Shown: positions 33,070-44,454, counted from the stretch's first letter. The stretch: 64,000 nt of DNA from Liolophura sinensis (GCF_032854445.1 NC_088297.1:13067039-13131038), one strand, 5' to 3'. Notes: generated by a model not told the origin, from the letters alone. Numbers and translations: made by a program.

Positions 33070-34170
33070 AGGCATTTGATGGAGTATCCTTAACAAACCA
33101 GTTTTTGAACTAGCAACTTATGACGCAGATTAAAGTCATCACAATTAACGCAAGATCTGACAAATGCTACAAGGCGAGATATGTATACGCCATATGCAGG
33201 ACCCTTTGGTATATTGCTATCCAAATAAGGATAATTTACAATATCAAAATTGAAATTATACTTATTCCAAAATGACTTTACTTCTTGTAACGCCCTCGTA
33301 AGTAGGGTTGACAAGAGTTTGGTGGTACAGCTTCTTGAAGCTGCAATAAATCGAGCCTTGTATGGGGATTTATGCATTTAGGAATCCAATAAAGTTGTGG
33401 TATTTCTGTATGAAATATTTATGCGCCTTTCTTTAAGAAAGGTTATGTGTTTGTTAAATAACAAGTACATGTAGTAGCAGAATACGTGGATGTCGTTGTA
33501 GATGTACATAGCTCTTGAACAAGAATTTGATAATAATAATTCTTGCAAATAAAGATGATATTATTAGGAGCCAGGTCTGCTACAGTGATGACAAATTCAC
33601 TATGAAGATCAGCGAGTGTTTCTTGCACAGTGGGGTCCTTCAGAACCTGTTTAACTTTAGGTAGAGCATCAATGTCTAGACGGTGTATAGTTAAACTAAC
33701 CTTCTTTTTGACAATCTCGAGCCAATCGTTAAGTACCGAAGAATCCACTTTCTCCCGTTTTGACCATTTTTTAACATACTCCTCAAGTGCCGAGATGATA
33801 TTTTCTTGTTAGATCGAATGTTGACATTTCTCTTTTCTCTATACCTAGGACCTCTCACAAAGAGATTCCTTAGATCATGATTCTTAATGATATTAAGGTC
33901 ACCAGTCAGGACATGTTTACATTTGTCGTAGGTAAAAACTGAGGTTTCACAATCACAGTTATAGCCGCCAGAAGTATACGTCGCCAAATCGACCTCCTTG
34001 ATGGCCTGGGAATAATTGAAAATTTTGGAAGCGATAGGCTTTGTATACTCATAGGATATGCAAGGTGGCTCTTGGATATTAAAATAATTAGGCACAGCAC
34101 TACGAACATCAGGTTCACTAAAGATGCGTGGTAGGTTAAATCTTATGAAAGCATACAGATTAAGCATTAT
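33070..34170 (-). pseudogene. Reverse-transcriptase-like retroelement relic
   Basis: Read on the minus strand from 34167 down, three frame-shifted pieces follow the order of an RT-like protein family common in marine invertebrate genomes: PPCISYEYTKPIASKIFNYS, LTGDLNIIKNHDLRNLF and RGPRYREKRN first, then a middle part ending ADLAPNNIIFICKNYYY, then MHKSPYKARFIAASRSCTTK and YPYLDSNIPKGPAYGVYISR. At least two frameshifts and missing catalytic segments make it dead. I recognise the family from its motifs but cannot place it in a retroelement clade. Confidence 0.65.
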
Positions 34171-34176
34171 TACTAT

Positions 34177-34340
34177 TTGTATTTATTTATTTGATTGGTG
34201 TTTTACTCCGTACTCAAGAATATTTCACTTATACGACGGCGGCCAGCATTATACTGGGAGGAAACCGGGCAGAGCCTGGGGAAATCCACGACCATCCGCA
34301 GGTTGCTGGCAGACCTTTCCACGTACGGCCGGAGAGTATC
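34177..34340 (-). mobile_element. SINE family A, minus copy, truncated
   Basis: TTTATTTATTTGATTGGTGT, CTCAAGAATATTTCACTTAT, GAAACCGGGCAGAGCC; stops after GTACGGCCGGAGAG. Adjoins the start of the RT-like relic. Confidence 0.83.
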
Positions 34341-35760
34341 ACTGTTTGTAAGAAATTGTGGTGAAGATCAAGCCGAATAAGTCCAGCCAATTGATTTGAA
34401 TTTGTGCAGCCACAATCGATCCGTCAGATACGAAGGTCTGCCAAGTGAATTTTTCTAGGGCATCTGGTTCAAGTAGTCTTATGTTGGATTTTTAGCAAAA
34501 CGTTTAAAATTCTTTTTCTCAAGAACTAATGAACGATTAATTGCTCTAAAGTTTGCTATCCATGTAGATGAATCCTGTCAGTTTGCGAAAACCATTGACT
34601 TACGTTAAAAACTGTAGAAGCTTAATCTTGACGAAAACTGGCGACCATGTTGTGTCTTAAACAGTTAAATTAAGTCAAAGCTGCCATATTAATGCTACAA
34701 ATGCATCTAACCCAGGAGAGCAACCACATTGATTTTTTTACCTTGGCCTATTTCTTCAGTGTGCTGATTTTTATGTAGCACTTATAAAGATCACCTTTTA
34801 AAGACTTGGAATAATGTAAGTCGCACTGATGTCACATCATACTTCAGAGAAGAGCCCTGTATTTTTTTGTGACCTTGACCTATTTTCCGAAGGTCATCTG
34901 GGTGATTTTACTGTCTGAATACATTTAAAGCCATGGTTGCCAAATGCATGTAACACGTACCTCAAGCCTGTAGGATTGTCTGATTGATTTTCTCTGACCA
35001 TGACCTTTCCCTTGAAACATACTTTTCCTACCACAAGGCTCTCTGCATTGCTGTTGATATCCGGTGGACGAGGTGCATACTTATTTTAGGCGTCATTAAT
35101 GTTTTAAGAATTATACGTGAAGACTTCTGCACATATTAAAACAGTTCATTCGTTCCATATGCTCAAGGCCATGACCGAGGTTTTAGGTGCGTTGAATGGT
35201 ATTTTTTCTCGTTTTTAATCCATGAATGTAAACTCTGAACCACACTGTATAGCCAAAAAACTATATTTAGTTATATCATATTTCAGTGGCCTATGAATTG
35301 AAAACTTTGAGAGCTAGAAATTCAAACACGAAATTGTACGTAGCCCAAAATATATTGAGCCTCTTTCTGTAGAATTTGTCGTGCCACTGTTTTTTTTTTA
35401 ATAATTATGGCAATGGATTCTTGTCTTTGAAACCGAGCTTATGGACTTTAACATAATGAATTAGAATAAATGTTTCCTTGCAAGAATATGAACTTCCAGT
35501 ATTATCCATGTGTAGAGCTGTTGTGTTGTTGCGTGTCATTGACTTAATGGAATTGTGGTAGTGAGTATCACTGATTTTACAGAGAGCGGAATATAAGCGA
35601 CTGACTAAGAGAAATAGATTACAGCCACAGAGGCCCCTGTATGAAAATACGTGACAAAGATTGTAACCTTCACATTATTCTCTGCCAATAAAAGGAAGTG
35701 AACGAAATATTTTCGTAGGTAGCCAAACCTACTCCTATTTATTTATTTTTTTTATTTGGT
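34340..35760. other. Unrecognised intron sequence before the transmembrane exon
   Basis: Several stretches of GACCTTGACC(T/A) type (34742, 34871, 35001) suggest an old, degraded repeat, but no element can be named. Confidence 0.35.
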
Positions 35761-35814
35761 TGTTGCTTAAATGACTCAATCTAGAATTTTTCACTATATA
35801 AAGGTCATTTACCT

Positions 35815-35970
35815 GGCGGACACCACCAGCGTAAACCACCGACCGCCGGTGAATTATTGACAAACTCTCCCTTGTGTGATGTGCAGATATGCACACCATG
35901 TTGGTGGATCGCTACGATATTGCTGAAATATTGCTGATATAGTGTTAAGCCATAATCATTCATTTAATCC
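35815..35970. repeat. Diverged CACCAATATGGTG-family repeat
   Basis: Contains TGTGCAGATATGCACACCAT and GTGTTAAGCCATAATCATTC, related to the repeats in the EGF units and to 58915-59100. Confidence 0.4.
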
Positions 35971-36117
35971 ATATGGAGGGGCTTCATGTGACATCACTGC
36001 ATCACTCTGGCAGAACAGTAGCCGCCATGCAGCCATATTGGTGCCGTGGTAACATGGGTTGGTATAGCCGTAGTACTCCAATATGGCTACCAAAAATAGG
36101 TCGTGCAACACATCTAC

Positions 36118-36312
36118 TGTAATTCTGTTTGTAAGTTGTTTATTCATGCAAATTCTGTTATTCTGTGTAGTCTGATAAAATTTTACCTTTTGTGAAGACC
36201 TGACATTTGTCAATCTAGCCAATGTAGTTTTGTTTCCAAAATTGAATTGTAAGTGTGAGTAAATTGCATTGAGAACTTGCATCTTTCATATTCGAAAAAG
36301 GTTGAGGAACTA
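36118..36312 (-). mobile_element. MITE-like family E, copy 2
   Basis: Right terminus CATATTCGAAAAAGGTTGAGG is the inverse of the left terminus seen at 51799. Internal AATGTAGTTTTGTTTCCAAA and TAAATTGCATTGAGAACTTG are shared with the other copies. Confidence 0.6.
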
Positions 36313-36387
36313 TGGTATTGGTCGAAGAAAAGATGGTGGCCGCCTTCAGTGAATGTATAAGGCTGTGCAAATGTGGCATTTAACCCT

Positions 36388-36428
36388 ATTCATTCATTCA
36401 TTCATTCATTCATTCATTCATTCATTTA
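36388..36428. repeat. (ATTC)n microsatellite
   Basis: CATTCATTCATTCATTC run of about 40 bp, ending 17 nt before the acceptor of the transmembrane exon. Confidence 0.9.
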
Positions 36429-36444
36429 TCTTTTCTGCCCACAG

Positions 36445-36541
36445 AGACTTCAGGTGGCTCAATGGCAGGAGGCATTGTGGGTGCTATTCTCGGGGTCTTG
36501 TTCCTCCTTCTGGTGGCTGCTGTTATCCTCTACCGTAGGAG
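36445..36541 (+). CDS. Transmembrane exon
   Basis: Phase 1-2 exon of 97 nt, acceptor CCACAG before 36445, donor GTAAGA at 36542. Encodes ETSGGSMAGG followed by a run of hydrophobic residues, IVGAILGVLFLLLVAAVILY, then RRR as stop-transfer. The glycine-rich start and the arginines fix the topology as type I. An (ATTC)n tract lies directly upstream. Confidence 0.93.
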
Positions 36542-36829
36542 GTAAGACTATCCAACACTGAGGGTTACAGTTGTATAGGCCGCCGTGGTTGCTGCCAGCA
36601 CATTTTAGGTGCAGCACCCTTTTTAAAAAACCTGGCTAGGGGTTTAACTATATGTTGGTGGAGGTGTGTCCGTAGCTTTGGGTCATCATGGGAGGTAATC
36701 ATGGGCAAAAAGCTGTCTGCATGACGCCTTCAGTTAAACTACTTGCCAAATAACACTACAGAAATTTATAGAGTATCGGCAGTAACTGGGTTTTGATACC
36801 CAGCGTACACTTATTCTAAGGGGTGAGTG

Positions 36830-37890
36830 AACCTACGAAGGGTACATCTATCCTGGAAGAATATAAGATTGTACACCCATCCTCCGCAAAGCATACACCC
36901 ATCCTATGCAGAGTGTACACTTATCCGACATGGAGGGTTCATTTATCACATGCGGAGTGTACACTTATCCTATGCGGAGGTTACACTCATCCTATGCATG
37001 GTACACTTGTCCTCTGTAGGGTACACTAATCCTACGCAGTGGGTATACTTATCCTACACAGGGTATACTTATTCTACTCGGAAGGTACTCCCATCGTACA
37101 CAGAGGGTACACTTATTTTACGCTGGGTACACTCATCCTACATAGAGGGTACACTTATCCTACTTAAAGTGCACCTTAGCCTACGTAAGGTACATTCATC
37201 CTGCACAGAGAGTACTCTTATCCTATGCAGAGTACACCCATCCTATGCAGAGGGTACACTCATCTTATGCGGAGGGAACACTCATCCTATGCAGAGGATA
37301 CACTTATCATATGCATTGTAAACTCGTCCAATGCAGAGGGTACACTCGTCCTATTAGGAGGGTACACGCATCCTACGTGGAGTTTACACTTGAGCAGGGC
37401 CATGCGTAGGATACACTTATCTCATGCAAAGAGTACACTTATCCTAAGTAGGGACACTCATCCTGCGCAGGGTACATTCATCCTACACAGAAGGTACACT
37501 CATCCTACGCAGGGCACACCATCCTACACAGAGGGTACACCCAACCTACGCAGAAGCTACACTTATCCTACGCAGAAGATACACTTATCCTATTCAGGGT
37601 ACACTCATCCTACGCAAAGGATGCACTCATCCGACGACGGGTACATTTATCCTACACAGGGTGCACCCGTTCTGCGCTGGGTACGTTTATCCTACGCAAG
37701 GTGCACTCATCCTACACAGAGGGTACACTTGTCCTACACAGGATACACCCATCGTACGTGGAGGGTACGCCTTTTCTCCGCATAGGATACATCTATCCTA
37801 CGCGGAGGGTACACTGCTTGTACGTGTAGGCTATACGCATCCTGCGCAGATGTAACACTCATCCTTCGCAGGGTACACTTTCAAAAAAGT
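36830..37890. repeat. Minisatellite, about 20-21-bp period
   Basis: About fifty imperfect copies of a unit like GGGTACACTCATCCTACGCA. Variable unit length (18-23 bp). Open frames across it reflect the lack of stops in the unit. Confidence 0.92.
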
Positions 37891-38084
37891 TATGAGAAAT
37901 ATGAAGTTTTGTGAGAATGTCACCTGTATTGTATGTGCATCCATGTCCTTTCAATAACTGTAAGGCCTGAATTAAAAGCCATGTTTACCCCTTATGTATT
38001 AACTGGAATGCTTTCTTGTAAAACCCATACTTGTCAAAACATGTCACAAACTAAATATAGATAAAAAGGAAATAATGTGCGATG

Positions 38085-39090
38085 AATCCGTAACATAAAC
38101 ATTTTCTCGTTGTGAATCCTTAATATAAACATTTCTCCTTGTGAATCCTTAACATAAACATTTTCTCGTTGTGAATCCTTAACATAAACATGTTCTCCTT
38201 GTGAATCCTTGACATCAACATTTTCTCGTTGTGAATCCTTAACATAAACATTTTCTTGTTGTGAATCCTTGACATAAACATGTTGTCTTTGTGAATTCTT
38301 AACATAAAAATTTTCTCTTTGTGAATTCTTAACATAAACATTTTTTTCGTTGTGAATCCTTGACATAAACATGTTGTCTTTGTGAATTCTTAACATAAGC
38401 ATTTTCTCGTTGTGAATCCTTAATATAAACATTTTTTCGGTGTGAATTCTTAACAAAAACATTTTTTTCGTTGTGAATCCTTGACATAAACATGTTGTCT
38501 TTGTGAATTCTTAACATTAACATTTTCTCGGTGTGAATCCTTAACATAACATTTTCTCGTTGTGAATCCTTAACATAAACATTTTCTTGTTGTGAATCCT
38601 TGACATAAACATGTTCTCCTTGTGAATCCAAAATATAAACATTTTCTCGTTGTGAATCCTTAACATAAACATTTTCACCTTGTGAATTCTTAACATAAAC
38701 ATTTTCTCGTTGTGAATCCTTAACATAAACATTTTCTCTTTGTGAATTCTTAACATAAACATTTTTTTCGTTGTGAATCCTTGACATAAACATGTTGTCT
38801 TTGTGAATTCTTAACATAAGCATTTTCTCGTTGTGAATCCTTAATATAAACATTTTTTCGGTGTGAATTCTTAACATAAACATTTTTTTCGTTGGGAATC
38901 CTTAATATAAACATTTTCTCGTTGGGATTTCTTAACATAAACATTTTCTCCTTGTGAATCCTTAACATAACATTTTTTCATTGTGAATCCTTAACATAAA
39001 CATTTTCTTGTTGGGAATTCTTAACATAAACATTTTCTCCTTGTGAACCCTTAACATAAACATTTTGTGGTTGTGAATCCTTAACATAAA
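38085..39090. repeat. Minisatellite, about 30-bp period
   Basis: About thirty-three copies of GTGAATCCTTAACATAAACA plus TTTTCTCGTT. Higher-order pattern: blocks near 38290-38490 and 38690-38890 are nearly identical over about 180 bp, showing secondary duplication. Confidence 0.92.
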
Positions 39091-40110
39091 GGACTATACC
39101 TCTCATACTGGGCTTGGTTGACACCAGCTCCTAGTATGAGGGTAACTGACTCCATGTATTTCTGTATGACAGAGGGACATTGTCACGAATAGTACAAAGT
39201 GGCTTGAGGTCCGGGAGTCAGTGAAGAGACGCCCAAAATTGATTTTTATCATTAGATCTGAATATACATCCTGTGTGGCTACTGTCGGTCATCTTGGATT
39301 TCCTGAACATGACACTTTTTCCATTGTGGTCAGAAAAGGCCATCATAGAATAAAAATAAATCCAACTGAATAAAAAATAAATCTAACTGTTTTCCAGGAC
39401 AGTTTAAAGTAGTTTTTCATCTGATGAATACTTAATTTTAGGGTGGTCTTTGTCTTTAAGTTTAATTCGTCTCAAAGTGTATTTTTTTAACTATGCAGTG
39501 AAGATTATTAAAGGCATTTCTGGAGTGTTGTTTATTACCTGGGTTACTTGTTTCATACTGACCAAGATAAAACTGCCCGTAGTTCATCCAACATTGAACT
39601 CAAATTGACTAACTCTGTGTCGGTTTAGGGAAAGTCTGGTGAGACTGATTCAGAATGAGTTGAAGTTTATCAGTTGCACAATACAACGCAACGTCTCATG
39701 ATCTTAACAGGTCTGAGCCATGGTTGATTCAGTGAAATATATATGGAAAAGAAAATGAAAATTATTTGATATACCAAATTGCTGCAGTGTCATCTCAGCT
39801 AATGATTAACACCAAGAGATAGAAATCAAGCTAAAGAGAATGTCTTCCTTTGTTAGAAAATTTGTTCACTAAAAGGATTATCTCCCTTTCTAACCGCAAG
39901 CGGTGATGAAGACAATGGGCTGGAGCATACCCCTTACAGGGCTTGTGTTCATTTTACATCCTGCCACCACTAGAGTCACAAGGCTGGTGGGACCTTTGGA
40001 GCCCGCGTGACTCATGTGGGCATATTTAGGCTTAGCCTCTCAAACATGTTCCTCGCGCGGAGCTACATGTATTTAATCAGCATTCATTAAGAAAATTGTT
40101 TCAGGTGTTG
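39090..40110. other. Intron stretch, mostly unrecognised
   Basis: Bases 39290-39410 (GTGGTCAGAAAAGGCCATCA) resemble part of MITE family D at 45505. Otherwise nothing recognised. Confidence 0.4.
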
Positions 40111-40111
40111 G

Positions 40112-40400
40112 TAACCGGCACAGCGGTAGAACGTCTGCTTCTGGAAAAGTAGATCCAGGGTCAGTCCTCGGTCGAGTCACACCTAAGACCTTTCAAAGAG
40201 GAAATTTTAACTTCCTCGCTTGGCGTTCAGTAGTGCAACTACTGGTTGACCCGTATCAGTATAATGGCTCGGGCGGGGCGGCTTACTTGCCTTCGGTAAA
40301 GCGTCTCAGTGAAGCAGCAAGAGATAGTCCGTCCTGCAACAAGGCGACATATTACATGCACTCTAAGGATTTCTTCGTCGTCATATGACTGAAAAATTGT
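40112..40400 (+). mobile_element. SINE family B, plus copy
   Basis: tRNA-like head (CGGCACAGCGGTAGAACG), TCGGTCGAGTCACACCTAAG, CTTCCTCGCTTGGCGTTCAG, GCTCGGGCGGGGCGGCTTAC and 3' end TCGTCGTCATATGACTGAAA. Confidence 0.8.
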
Positions 40401-40497
40401 CGGTGTTCGAAAGTTTCACTGTATACCAACTTCAATAATAGATATAGTCTCACATACCCATGACACAGAATCCTTTTCAAATGTCCTTTTCTGACTT

Positions 40498-40692
40498 GCT
40501 GGGTTCGACTCTCTTTGGTCATGCTTGGGAAGGTCTTCCAGCAACCTGCAGATGATCGTGGGTTTCCCCCAGGCTCTAGCTGCCCTGTTTCTTCTCACCA
40601 TAATGATGGCTCTCTGGCTGCCATGGGTATTATAAGTGAAATATTCTTAAGTACACCAATCAAAACACCATCAAGTTCGTAAATAAATCCTT
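40498..40692 (+). mobile_element. SINE family A, 5'-truncated plus copy
   Basis: Diverged body GGGAAGGTCTTCCAGCAACC, GTGAAATATTCTTAAGTACA and a short A-rich tail, 125 nt before the juxtamembrane exon. Confidence 0.75.
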
Positions 40693-40817
40693 CTTTCCTT
40701 TACAAAAAGTAGGGGGAAAAAACAAGACCATATTTACAAAATAACTTTTCAAATCTTTTCATCTTAAGTCTGCTTAGTGCATGATTTTTATGCTTTCTTC
40801 TTTGTTTCAAACTGCAG

Positions 40818-40894
40818 GTCCCACCATAGGTCCAGAAAGGGCCGACTGAACGAAGACGTGAACCAAGGAAATGACAACCCATTGTGCCAGTCTG
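40818..40894 (+). CDS. Juxtamembrane exon
   Basis: Phase 2-1 exon of 77 nt, acceptor CTGCAG before 40818, donor GTAAAT at 40895. Basic, polar stretch SHHRSRKGRLNEDVNQGN typical of a cytoplasmic juxtamembrane segment. Frame joins cleanly to the transmembrane exon (split Arg codon) and to 42702 (split Val codon). Confidence 0.85.
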
Positions 40895-41591
40895 GTAAAT
40901 AGAATTTATCTGTAATTTAAACATATCTGTTTGTCATACGTGGAAATGAGTAACTTGCCCAAGGTCAGGGATTTTATGCTTCCACCCATGAAACTGATTG
41001 CCAGTGTCTAAATTCTTGTGACTTACATCGTTAAACAACAGTCAAATACATGTAGTAAGGTTTTATTAGAAGGAGCCAAGATGGCTGCAGGGTCGGATCC
41101 AGAAATTGTGGCTCTGTCTTAATTTGACAAAGAAGAAGCAGAAGAAGAGTTGGTAGATTTATGTAAGTCTTTTATGTTTTGCATATGATTTCTTTCGAAA
41201 GTTTTTGAAAACGTATTCATTTGACTTTTCACTAGTGGGACATTTTTATAGTATCTGTCAGGCCCTAGTTCTAACAAATTAACCATATCCTGATTCCTCA
41301 ACCATGTCACATGTAAAAGAGCAACGTCAGTGGTTCCACAGACCAGTTTCGCATAAAATAGAAAGAAAGTAACTCCGAACATTGAAGACACATTATCCCC
41401 AACCATTCATGCCTTCCCGTGGACTTACTATGCCTTGTTTTGTCTTCATACGTGCATACATTGTATACCTACGGAGCTACATGTATATAAGCCTATGTAT
41501 TCTTTACTGTACATATTTTCTGATGATAGCACAAACACAGTGACCAAAGTATAGACTAATATTATGACTTCGATATTTGGAGTTACATTCT

Positions 41592-41797
41592 TTTTGTTTT
41601 TTAAGAGCAACTTTCAGTGTAATTTGTGCGTATTTTTAAGTTGAGTTTGGAGACAAAACGACATTGGTTGGATCGGCCTTTTTCACGATTTTTATCAGGG
41701 TTTTACTTGTAATTTTATCAGTTTTCACAGAATAATGCCTTCAGGATATGCCTAAATAAACATCTTGCAAACATGCAAAAAGGTTGAAGAATTTACA
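41592..41797 (-). mobile_element. MITE-like family E, copy 3
   Basis: Right terminus TGCAAAAAGGTTGAAGAATT and internal GGAGACAAAACGACATTGG fit the family; left end diverged. Confidence 0.6.
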
Positions 41798-41924
41798 CTG
41801 TGTTTGTACACAAAACTTTCAACTGTAAATTGTTACTACTGAATGTTTTCCTTAGCGACCAATCACATATCACAGTACCCATGAGTTTATTTACATTGAT
41901 ACTCATTGATAATCTATTATTGTA

Positions 41925-42080
41925 CCTCGCTTGGCGTTTAGCATGAAGGGGATAGTGCAATGACTGGTTGACCCGTATCAGTATTATGGCTCGGGCGGGG
42001 CACTCTAAAGATTCCTTTGTCGTCATATGACTGAAAAATTGTTAATTAAGACGTTAAACCCCAAGCACTCACTCACTCTA
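41925..42080 (+). mobile_element. SINE family B, 3' half
   Basis: CCTCGCTTGGCGTTTAGCAT, GCTCGGGCGGGGCAC, GTCGTCATATGACTGAAAAA and CCCCAAGCACTCACTCACTC; internal deletion relative to 55682. Confidence 0.78.
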
Positions 42081-42376
42081 TTATTGTACCTTCATTTTTT
42101 GCTTCGTTTCTGCAGATTTTCTTCCAGGTATAATTGAGTATACAAGTATCATTTGCTTTATGATTATCAAAAGTAGGTTTGGTTGGGCAGGATACTCACA
42201 ACCCTTGATTTATTTATTAATGAAAGCATTATGGTTCAACGAACTGGGAAGAGCTCGAGGGATTACCTGCGACTATCTGCAGGTTCACAATCCTTGAATG
42301 TAAATAACCGAGTTTTAGTACTATATGAATTACCCTTTGAGCATACATTATTGATGTACTCCCTGATTATCAGATT

Positions 42377-42690
42377 TATTTGTTTGTTTATTTGATTAGA
42401 GTTTTACGCAGTACTCAAGAATGTTTCATTTATTCGTCGGTGAGAAGGTCTGTTGGCAACCTGCGGATGATCGTGGGTTTCCCCCGGGCTCTGCCCGGTT
42501 TCCGTCCACCATAATGCTCGCTGCCGTCGTATAAGTGAAATATTCTTGAGTATGGCGTAAAACACCAATCAAATAAATAAATAAATTTATTCGACGGCAA
42601 CCAGCATATTGGCCGCAGGTAGCTGGAAGACCTTCCCATGTAAGACTGGAGAGGAAGTCATCCTGATCTTGAACTCACAGCGTGCTTATT
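42377..42690 (-). mobile_element. SINE family A, minus copy, split by a second SINE
   Basis: Left part 42377-42437 (tail and AGTACTCAAGAATGTTTCAT) and right part about 42595-42690 (CGACGGCAACCAGCATATT to CTTGAACTCACAGCG) belong to one minus copy interrupted by the plus copy at 42438-42585. The 3' end of this copy lies only about ten nt before the acceptor of the exon at 42702. Confidence 0.8.
42438..42585 (+). mobile_element. SINE family A, nested plus copy with target site duplication
   Basis: Plus copy inserted in the minus SINE: GTCTGTTGGCAACCTGCGG to AACACCAATCAAATAAATAA. Flanked by ATTTATTCG on the left (42429-42437) and again on the right (about 42586-42594). Confidence 0.82.
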
Positions 42691-42701
42691 ATAAATTTCA
42701 G

Positions 42702-42856
42702 TACCGAATGATGCCGCTGTACAGTTGGGAAATGATGGTGCCATATATACTAATAGCTCAGACGTGTCTGTGTCACACATGTCAGTCCATGCCAGGAATC
42801 TGCTGGCCTTTGTCAACCAGAAACTATCTACAGGTCAATTACCAGAGGAATTTAAG
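42702..42856 (+). CDS. Linker and start of phosphatase domain D1
   Basis: Phase 1-0 exon of 155 nt, acceptor AAATTTCAG before 42702, donor GTGAGT at 42857. An acidic/serine-rich linker runs into VHARNLLAFVNQKLSTGQL PEEFK, which fits the first helices of a receptor PTP D1. The acceptor lies about ten bases after the end of an old, interrupted SINE, and its pyrimidine tract is poor. Confidence 0.87.
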
Positions 42857-42905
42857 GTGAGTTATGCCCCTTTGCAAAATCAGTCACCATGATGCCTCAA
42901 ACCTG

Positions 42906-42975
42906 AATTTATTTATTTATTTATTTGATTGGTGTTTTACGTCCTACTTAAGAATACTTCACTTAAACGATGTCA
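42906..42975 (-). mobile_element. SINE family A tail fragment, minus
   Basis: (TTTA)n GATTGGTGTTTTACGTCCTA and AAGAATACTTCACTT, cut short; begins 50 nt after the donor at 42857. Confidence 0.75.
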
Positions 42976-43194
42976 TACTCACCACAAGGCTGCTGATATT
43001 CTTTTATACATTTCACTTCATTTGATACGTATGTTGTTTTCACCTGAACACTTTTTAATTGATGGAATAGGGGCAGGGTGTGTGTAAGTCTCTGTGACGA
43101 AGTGCTTTTGCAAAATATACAAGGGATTTAGGTGTGTCCTGTAGGTGTTACCCCAAAAGTGCATTTACGTGGGGAAGGTAGGACAGAGCGAGGG

Positions 43195-43865
43195 AGAATT
43201 ACAGTATCAGAGGTGTTGTTTTGCTCATTAACTTGTTTATATGTTTTATATTTCCTGTGTTGTGTGAAATTTTATTTGTTGTATATGTAATATGTAATGT
43301 CCTTGACAAGTTTGCGCTGAAGACAACGCCAAGAAACTTGAAACCATCATTAAATTCTATTCCATATCTGCCTATTTGTATTTTCGGGATATCTGAAGGG
43401 AGTAATCCCTTGTATGGTTCAATGATCATGCATTTAGTTTTATTAATATTTAGTAAAAGCTTGCTGGCATGGAACCAGCGTTGAACTGACCCCAGCTCAC
43501 CATAGTATCAATTATTTCCTGAGTATTATAACCAGAGAGATGAAGGGTGGTGTCATCGGCAAAAAGAATGAAGTTGAGAAGAGACAAGGAGTTGATTATG
43601 TCATTCATACAGACTAAAAACAGTAGGGGTCCTAATATGGAGCCCTGGGGCTCTCCAAAGGCAGTTGGGAACAGAGGGTAGATGGCCTCTTCATATGAAA
43701 CACATTGTGACCGGTTGGACAGATAACTCTTGAACCAGTCATTCGCTTCATCCTTACAGTTATAATGTCGTAGTTTTTGTAGTAATACATCGTGGTCTAC
43801 CGTACCGAAAGCTTTAGGATCTGCCTATGCTGTAGCCTTAAGACAGATTTAAATTTTGTAAACTG
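43195..43865 (-). pseudogene. Non-LTR retrotransposon (jockey-like) reverse transcriptase fragment
   Basis: Read on the minus strand: AFGTVDHDVLLQKLRHYN, WFKSYLSNRSQCVSYEEAI, GEPQGSILGPLLFLVCMND, then FILFADDTTLHLSG with the catalytic ADD, and farther on FKFLGVVFSANLS. These are the palm motifs of LINE reverse transcriptases. The 5' and 3' parts are missing and the frame is broken, so it is a dead fragment opposite to the host gene. Confidence 0.85.
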
Positions 43866-44004
43866 CCCAAGATAAACGTTTTGTATTTTTTCAAATACAT
43901 TCTTAGGTAATTTAAATATCCCGGTCCTATTTAAATACAAATAGACAACGTCAGCGAACATCATCAAACATGTATAAAAATACATCGACTTCATTTAAGA
44001 TGAG

Positions 44005-44115
44005 GACCTCCGTAGCTCAGTTGGTTAGAGCGCTAGCGCTGAGTAATGACCCAGGAGCCTCTCACCATTGCGGTCGCTATGAGTTCAAGTCCACCTCTTG
44101 CTGGCTTCCTCTCCC
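44005..44115 (+). mobile_element. SINE family A head fragment, plus
   Basis: GACCTCCGTAGCTCAGTTGG, TAATGACCCAGGAGCCTCTC, GAGTTCAAGTCCACC; stops at CTTCCTCTCC. Confidence 0.82.
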
Positions 44116-44454
44116 TAAATGAATTTATTTAAGATCTCTCAATACTTCTGTGACTTCCTGTGTGTGTTTGTTTTTTTTTTTACATTCCGTTACCTAGTAA
44201 GTATTTGTCACGGGCGTGACATAACCTACATACTGCATGGCTGCTTCTGTTGTCGAAGTCCAATTTCTTGTACCTTCACTCCTCAAATACTATCCTTTCC
44301 TTACATCATTGTCACAGTCGTGATACTTGCTTGATAACAACTCATTCTTGAAGTAGATTATGTAGTCTTCCTCAAATTTACGACTTGCGTCCACACAAAA
44401 CATTCCTCATGACAGTACCTCTACATTCAACTTACATGTTTCTGTATATTGTTT

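Noticed and set aside
33443-34167. Separate minus-strand host gene
   Set aside because: Frame-shifted pieces fit an RT-like mobile family and lack introns or a start context, so a dead retroelement explains them better.
36827-37855. Overlapping open frames rich in Tyr, Thr, His and Pro
   Set aside because: By-product of the 20-bp minisatellite; unit length varies, so frames drift.
38085-39090. Regular repeats that could suggest a CRISPR array
   Set aside because: Units are contiguous with no unique spacers, unit length varies, and the context is a eukaryotic intron.
43797-43994. Minus-strand open frame upstream of the LINE fragment
   Set aside because: No motif of its own; it may be neighbouring repeat sequence, and it does not join in frame to the RT motifs.
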